DNA of 64,000 bases. It comes from Eumeta japonica. Taxonomy: Eukaryota; Arthropoda; Insecta; Lepidoptera; Psychidae. Position numbers and translations under genes: made by a program. Positions 58,561 to 64,000 of the stretch are shown piece after piece. The DNA is taken from NCBI GenBank assembly GCA_005406025.1, contig BGZK01000157.1, positions 62,001 to 126,000 on the forward strand. The letters are read 5' to 3'. The notes below the pieces were generated by a model, which had not been told where the DNA came from, did no database searches, and saw only the letters and a list, made by a program, of their open reading frames with translations. Position 1 is the first letter of the stretch; every line of letters begins with the position of its first letter.

Positions 58561-59944
58561 TACAAAAATTTCAATTACCTTCTTTATCTTTTTTCATCTT
58601 CAACACTGCTTTCCGCCACCCCGCAGCAAAAATCTGACAATTACGAATTAAACTGACGTGGAGAGTGTTTCGTACGATATGTTATCCAACATATTTTTTT
58701 ACATCTAATCAACGTTTGCTTCTGATAACTAAAACAACTGCAAATACAAGTTCATACGAAAAATATATAATTTTATTTTAAAGCGATAGAGTTTTTGTAG
58801 GTTTTCCTAAAATTTGTAGATAAAGAAATACTTTCGTTATTTATTTACGTTACACGCTCGTGTTTGGGTTACAGAAATTCATATGTGTATCGACTTGTCG
58901 ACTGCCGCCGATTCTGAGTAAATCGGCTGTGACAGATAGACAGACACACGAGTGAACTTATAACATTATTTTTTTCATTAGAGCGTAAGAAATTCTAAAA
59001 ATGGTACAGAGAGTTAAATGTGTAAATTTGTTAGACAATCTAGTAAAAAACGGACATATGTAGTTATATTAAAATATCTAATTTATTCCGCTTACTATAT
59101 ACCTAATGGCATTATGTCGTTCGAATGATTACAATTATCTGATCAGCGCTTGTGAATAATGAAATTCATAGTGAAATAAATTAAATTTAACCAAAGAGGA
59201 ATTTTCAAATAGGTTAGAAAACATCTTTCACGTCTATATAGCGAATAAATAATGTTGTTAGGGCTAGCAGTAAGAATATCCTATTTGAATTAATTAGAAA
59301 TTAGTCACGACCACGAGTACTTCAAGAGTTAATTTAAATATCCTTCTGAATCTAAATATGTATTTCCGCGAATTAATACTTTACACAATAGAATAAAGCC
59401 TTTTGAATATCTTATTTTCAAGTACTTTAATTTTTATCTTTTTAGACTCTTTTATAATAATACTATGATGTTTTTTTTTTTGCGGGTCTTAGATTTTGAT
59501 CATTCAGACTACGACGATCAGACCATAAATCTTCTAGATTGGTTCAGTCCGAGTTAGTGGCTGTCAACGACTGATACCACCAAAGTGATGACAACGTGCG
59601 AGGCCAATGGTTTACCGTGCTTTTCGAGGATTAAATCCTACTGGATATAAGTTCGTAATAAGATTTACGGCTAAAATAGTAAGCCAATTCAAAAAAAAAA
59701 TAAAAAAGCAACAACTGTTAAGACAACCAGAAATCATCGTAACATTTAAGCTATTCTTGAGACAGCAATCTCATTAGTGATCAATGACTAAATTACAACA
59801 CTCATTTAGTTAAAAAAAATTAAAAACCAAAAGAATTAAACTCAACAAGTAGTTGAGTACGACACGTAAATTCCAAGACTTTAGATGAACGTGTTAAAAT
59901 AATATCAGTGTTCGCAAAGAATTGTTCAGAAGATCCGTTCGCCC
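58561..59944. other. Non-coding stretch
   Basis: The balanced segment 59470-59650 (CGGGTCTTAGATTTTGATC, ACGACGATCAGACC, GTTAGTGGCTGTCAACG) may be repeat-derived; I cannot place it. The rest is AT-rich with nothing recognisable. Confidence 0.4.
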
Positions 59945-60075
59945 TCAACATAGAGGAAGGATCCGGATCCACGTATCTTAACTAGGAATCGTGGTCGGGG
60001 TCAAGATTGGGAACGAGGTCGAGAACGAGACTAGCAGCGTATTCGTAATAGAGCCGATATAAAAACCGAAGAATT
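59945..60075 (+). repeat. Minisatellite of Helitron-like family, copy 4
   Basis: Degenerate GATCCGGATC, GGAATCGTGGTCGGGG, AAGATTGGGAACGAGG, TCGAGAACGAG units, the same purine-rich pattern as at 22770-22945. The element ends are not seen. Confidence 0.55.
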
Positions 60076-60209
60076 TATTCTACATCATCGCGAGTGAAAT
60101 TGTGGCCGTAGTTTAAAGGAAGAGATTATGTCAGAATATGTAAATAAAATTATATCAAATCAGCACTTTCAGCCTGTACACGTTTTTGTATTTAATACTA
60201 TTATTTTTA

Positions 60210-60508
60210 GAGTTCCGTAATCAAAGGGTGTCAACGGAACCCTATCATTAAGCATCCGCTGTCCGTCTGTCTGTCTGTTAGCGAGCTGTGTATCTTATAA
60301 ACCGCAATAGGTAGACAGTTGAAATGTTCAAAATGTGTTTATTTCTATTACCGAAACAAAAAAAAATTAAAACAAAAAGAAATTAGAAATTAAAGGGGCC
60401 CCATATGAGAAACGTATTTTTGTCTCTTTTTCCGCCTCATAACTCCTCAGCGTCTCGTGGAACTCTTCGTTTACGAATCCGACTCACACTTGGTTGGTTT
60501 TTTTTTGT
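60210..60508 (+). mobile_element. TACGGAACCCT-type repeat, best preserved copy
   Basis: In order: AGTTCCGTAATCAAAGGGTG, AACGGAACCCTA, CCGCTGTCCGTCTGTCTG, GTGTATCTTATAAACCGC, AGGTAGACAGTTGAAATG, a poly(A)-rich middle, then ACGAATCCGACTCACACTTGG and TTGG before poly(T). This order fits the moth repeat that I know as GTTCCGT...CTGTCCGTCTGTCTGTC...ACCGTGATAGTTAGACAGTTGAAAT...GACTCGCACTTGGCCGG. The opposite orientation is seen at 18767 and 25780. Confidence 0.7.
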
Positions 60509-60649
60509 AACTTTTGTACAATCGAAACGTTTTATAAAAGATCCCAGTTGAAATTCAAAATACGCCATTTTGCTGAGTTTAAACTTTTCATTAAAAGAAA
60601 GTTATATAGCAAGGTCTATTATACCGTTTCCACTGAATCCTTTGCATTG

Positions 60650-60804
60650 ATGAGTAAAAAGAGCAACCCTTGAGTTTCTTGCCTATTCTTCTCTCGGTGA
60701 ATCAGCATTGGAATGGGTGGTAATGTCGAAAAGAATTGATTAATGACGTACTTCAAGTGCAATTTAATTACCTACAAAATAAAGATATTTTTGATTTTGA
60801 TTCG
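60650..60804 (+). mobile_element. Retroposon 3' tail (GAGCAACCC...TTTGATTTTGATT)
   Basis: AAAGAGCAACCCTTGAGTTTC, TTGCCTATTCTTCTCTCGG, GTGGTAATG, then AATAAA at 60778-60783 and a terminal TTTTTGATTTTGATTCG. A tail ending in repeated TTTTGAT units after a polyadenylation signal is a hallmark I recall for a common lepidopteran LINE/SINE 3' end. Only the tail is present, i.e. a 5'-truncated insertion. Confidence 0.65.
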
Positions 60805-60884
60805 ATACAAATTATAGAAAACTGTGTATCTTTCATATTAAATGTTTATTCGATACGTAATTGAAACTGAATACGCATGCTTTC

Positions 60885-61150
60885 TGATGATTAGCAATTT
60901 GCATCTAAATAAAGCACCGCCGTTCGGTTTGTTGTGTAAACGCGGCAAAAACGAGGCTGGCCCGAGAGGAGGCCCCGAATAAACCAATTTTTAAAACAAG
61001 CCACATAAAATCTTTGAAATCCCTCCAAGAGCGGCGCTGGGGGCGGATTTGCAATGCAGATGGGAGACGTTTTCATTTGCAATCAACACAAGAAAATTAA
61101 TTCAATAGGCCACGTTTAAAGGATGTCTCGATTTATTCTCGAGGCTTGAC
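60885..61150. other. GC-rich island with octamer-like sites
   Basis: Non-repetitive block including CCGCCGTTCGGTTTGTTG, AGGCTGGCCCGAGAGG and AGAGCGGCGCTGGGGGCGG. The exact POU octamer ATTTGCAT is at 60897-60904, and ATTTGCAAT occurs at 61047-61055 and 61075-61083, 28 bp apart. Clustered octamer-like sites in a GC island suggest an enhancer. A 63-codon minus frame is not a convincing gene. Confidence 0.4.
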
Positions 61151-61904
61151 GTCTATTTTACTTTGAAATGAATTTATTATTTGAAAAATTACATTATAAC
61201 CGTAGTCCCCGTCGGATCATTATAAATTAGTGAGTTGCGTTAGAGTAACAGATTAAGTCTATAAGTATGATATTTAGTTAGGTTGGAGAAGTACACATTA
61301 TTCCATTTAAATTTTATCTTTCTTTTCCAAACAAAAATTCAATATAATAGTGACATGTCGAAAACTTAACAAAACCTTTATAAGTTCATACCGATTTTAT
61401 TTTATAAATAAATTACGAATCGAAATTAAGGCTTATCTGTATGTTAATACAAAACAAAGGCAACAGAGAATGGACATGTATACGTATACGTGTATACGTA
61501 TAAACGCTTATGAGATTTTCCAAACAACGAATAGATATTACGAAATTATTTTTTAAATATGCTACAGCATGATATTATCCGAAATTATAAAAAAAAATAT
61601 ACTTACAGCGCGGGTCGAGACATTTACAACGTCGCGTGATGCTATCGATTTTCCTTTACATAAAGTTTAAAAAAAAAAACACGCTTACGAGAGACGCCGC
61701 TCAGATACTGAGACGGTTTCTCTGAAATATCAAACGATCTCCTTTGCATCTGGCCTGCTTTTCTTTGTAAAAATCACTAAGGCTACATACGATAAAGTTT
61801 TACTTTAATGTTGTTATATGTAAACGGAATACTACTAAGAACACTTCTAAAAAAACAAAACACCATTCGGTACTATTTTGAAAAGCTCGTTGACCTTATT
61901 ACTT
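61151..61904. other. Mostly AT-rich stretch
   Basis: A near-palindrome lies at 61479-61502 (TATACGTATACG then TGTATACGTATA, mismatched only at the centre). A small moderate-GC patch is at 61600-61650 (GCGCGGGTCGAGACATTTAC, ACGTCGCGTGATGC). No gene. Confidence 0.45.
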
Positions 61905-62020
61905 CACCTTCAGGGGGACTTTTTTAGTGGGTTTCAGCCCCACACTACCCACGCGTACGGGCGCGAGGGTGTGCGGCAGTGACATTTTTTACACCCTCCA
62001 CGTCACAAGTGGGAAACAAA
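61905..62020. repeat. Possible dispersed repeat (CAGCCCCACACTACCC type)
   Basis: GGGGGACTTTTTTAGTGGG, TTTCAGCCCCACACTACCC, then GTGACATTTTTTACACCC and a poly(A) run. The layout (phrase-like, GC-rich, ending in poly A) looks like an interspersed repeat, but there is no second copy in the window. Confidence 0.3.
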
Positions 62021-63539
62021 AAAAAAAAAAGATTCTATGCCGCAGATCGTGTTTCTGTTTGAGTAAGCATATTATTATACGCCGACTATTACGTATTATT
62101 TTATTATTGTCTACAGTATAAAGGAGGTGTATTTCCATTTTCACGTACTTCCTTTCGATTTACAATAAAATTGTAATGTATACGACATAAATTTTTATTT
62201 ACAGATTCTTCTAACTTTTGAGCAATTCCAATATGTTTGTGCCGCTTAAGAAGTTTCATCCATAGATTTAATACAAAAAATATATGTAGATTTAGAAAAT
62301 TCAATATTACGCAGGCGTGTATGTCTTATATGTTTCTTATGAAGCCATAACGTTTGTTTGATTTTTGATAAGGACCAAAAAAATAAATAAAAAGTTTCAT
62401 CTAGAGTATACTATTGTAACTATTATAACCCATTTTTTTCAAAACAGAAAAGGAACGAAAAGTAAATTTACTTACAAATGGAAATCGCCAGCAAAAATTG
62501 CAGTATCCCATTCGTGGAACGGGTCGTTTCTAAAATTATATTTTTGTCAAATATAATTTAACGACACTCATTAAAACAAATTATACAGTCATTTTCAACA
62601 GGAAACTACTTGTTTTAATTGTAAGTCTAATAAAAAAGGCTAAATTAATAGCTGCATCAAAATTGAATAATAATGAACAAAATTGAATTCTTGCACAGTT
62701 GCTTGCCGGGAAAATTTTCTAAATAATTTTGATATTTTTTCCTTTCTATTACATTAAACCATTGTTTGAAGCTAACAGAAATTAATCTTCATTGAATTAT
62801 GCATATTTTTTCTTTTTGTATACTCACGGTAGAAATCGTTGCTGACAAGAGGCCAAAAACAATTTTCGATCATAAAGTATTTTTAAATGCTTCGCATCAT
62901 TAGTCGCGCAATTAAAAGCCTACTGAGTAAATTTTAATATTTGTAATTAATACTACAATTAATGATGTACGACGTAATAATGTTAAACGCTAGCGTTCAG
63001 TTTAGACTGATTTTTACTTTTAATTTTAGTTTAAACTTGTACGTTTCAAGCACTGGTTCCCAAACATCGCTATACAATTATGATATTTGGAATAACCGAA
63101 ACAATAAGCGAAATAATGTTTTAGTTTGACGCAAAGGTAAAATTAAAAACAAAATAGCGGTAACCTGTATCTATGTGTCAAATATTTATCAATTGATATT
63201 TTAATACAAAATGCAATTTTTCTGAAGATCAGATCTTATATCTGATCGCGAAAGTGGATCAAACATGATTTTTTTTTTTATGTACTGGTGCATATGAATA
63301 TAACAACGTAATACAATTACCATCATTGTTTAGTGCTTAACAATAAATAAGTTAAAAGCTAAATAAGATGTTGGCTGATTCTTTAAATATTGAAATACTG
63401 ACAAACGTTGAACAGCGTTCACTGATAATTACAAATCAAACATTACAAAAATTAAAAATATTACTAATGAATGACAGTGCTAACAGACAGATTTACAGTG
63501 CGTGATTTTCAAAGAGTCCAATAATTGATATAACGTTTG
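62021..63539. other. AT-rich non-coding stretch
   Basis: No gene or recognisable repeat. A dyad AGATCAGATCT / AGATCTTATATCTGATC lies near 63228-63247. Confidence 0.5.
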
Positions 63540-64000
63540 AATTGAATTCGACGCTTCACACTCGTCGACGTACACTCCCTCCCGCCTCTCTCTTATTGAT
63601 TGCGTTGTGTTGAGAATAAAAGGCCCGCGAGTTCGTTAAATTGGAAGAATGATTCATTTTCATGGTCGACGGGGCGCTGGTATTTCAGCAACGGAATGCC
63701 GATTGGAAATACAAAACGATGAACTTTGTGATGAAAATCTGCTTTTTGTTCTAAGAGAATAATTTTAAAAATATCCAAATTATTGGACTAGTCTCATGCT
63801 GATCGTGTTAATGGTTAGATTAAGAGACTTCGGTGTTGGAATATACAGAATAAAATCATGAATACAAAAAAAACAATAGGTGTAATGCCAACCCAGAAAA
63901 TAATTTGCAACGAATATGATAACAAACAGACGAAAATTTAAGCTCACTTTATGTAACACATTAATATTACTAGTAATTTTTATCAATGCTACAAAAACAA
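63540..64000. other. Moderate-GC block and AT-rich end
   Basis: 63545-63740 is non-repetitive and GC-richer (ACTCGTCGACGTACACTCC, AAAGGCCCGCGAGTTCG, CATGGTCGACGGGGCGCTGG). It resembles the other islands and may be conserved. After 63740 the DNA is AT-rich with no features to the window end. Confidence 0.4.

Noticed and set aside
1..64000. CRISPR arrays, operons, Shine-Dalgarno sites, rho-independent terminators
   Set aside because: The DNA is animal nuclear. The tandem repeats seen are microsatellites or transposon parts without uniform spacers, and T-runs after hairpins are expected by chance in AT-rich DNA.

Overview
The window reads as nuclear DNA of a moth or butterfly (Lepidoptera). It is AT-rich, has no operons, has splice-type rather than bacterial signals, and is packed with decayed repeats. 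Several of these repeats resemble families I know from lepidopteran genomes: an R1-clade retrotransposon, an RTE-like LINE, a hAT fragment, repeats with a TACGGAACCCT end, and Helitron-like ends in CTAG/T. These identifications come from reading translations and motifs by eye; no database search was possible.

I find no complete host protein-coding gene in 64 kb. The stretch is best read as a gene desert or the inside of a very large intron. Only two places look even weakly like host exons: an open frame at 11348-11824 containing a textbook splice donor, and a possible secreted-protein first exon at 42960-43165, whose ATG is one base out of frame with a signal-peptide-like segment.

Layout. 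1-3.1 kb: AT-rich with small repeat scraps. 3.2-6.07 kb: a dead R1-clade non-LTR element whose gag remnant is joined to the RNase H end of pol, without endonuclease and reverse transcriptase core. 6.5-6.9, 29.3-29.6 and 37.8-38.1 kb (plus strand), 46.3-46.7 and 51.3-52.2 kb (minus strand): five fragments of one LINE family. 8.7-8.9 and 39.4 kb: two copies of a tRNA-like SINE. 10.2-10.7, 22.5-23.1, 55.3 and 59.9 kb: copies of a repeat with a degenerate GAACGGGA-type minisatellite. 11.3-12.1 kb: long open frame, then a hAT transposase scrap. 12.2-12.6 kb: a 215-bp tandem duplication. 16.5-17.4 kb: a Helitron-like end next to a MITE-like element. 18.8-19.3, 25.8-26.1, 47.6 and 60.2-60.5 kb: TACGGAACCCT repeats. 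35.55-36.3 kb: a MITE-like element with three internal ~160-bp units.

Between the repeats lie a dozen or more GC-rich, non-repetitive, non-coding blocks (about 13.6-13.9, 23.8-24.0, 24.6-25.2, 31.8-32.6, 34.1-34.7, 40.4-41.1, 48.5-48.9, 50.4-50.9, 53.5-53.7, 57.9-58.0, 60.9-61.15 and 63.5-63.7 kb). Such islands in a desert are what distal regulatory DNA of a developmental gene would look like, but nothing here names that gene. Three near-perfect hairpins or palindromes (40818, 44292 and 54630) stand out from the background.
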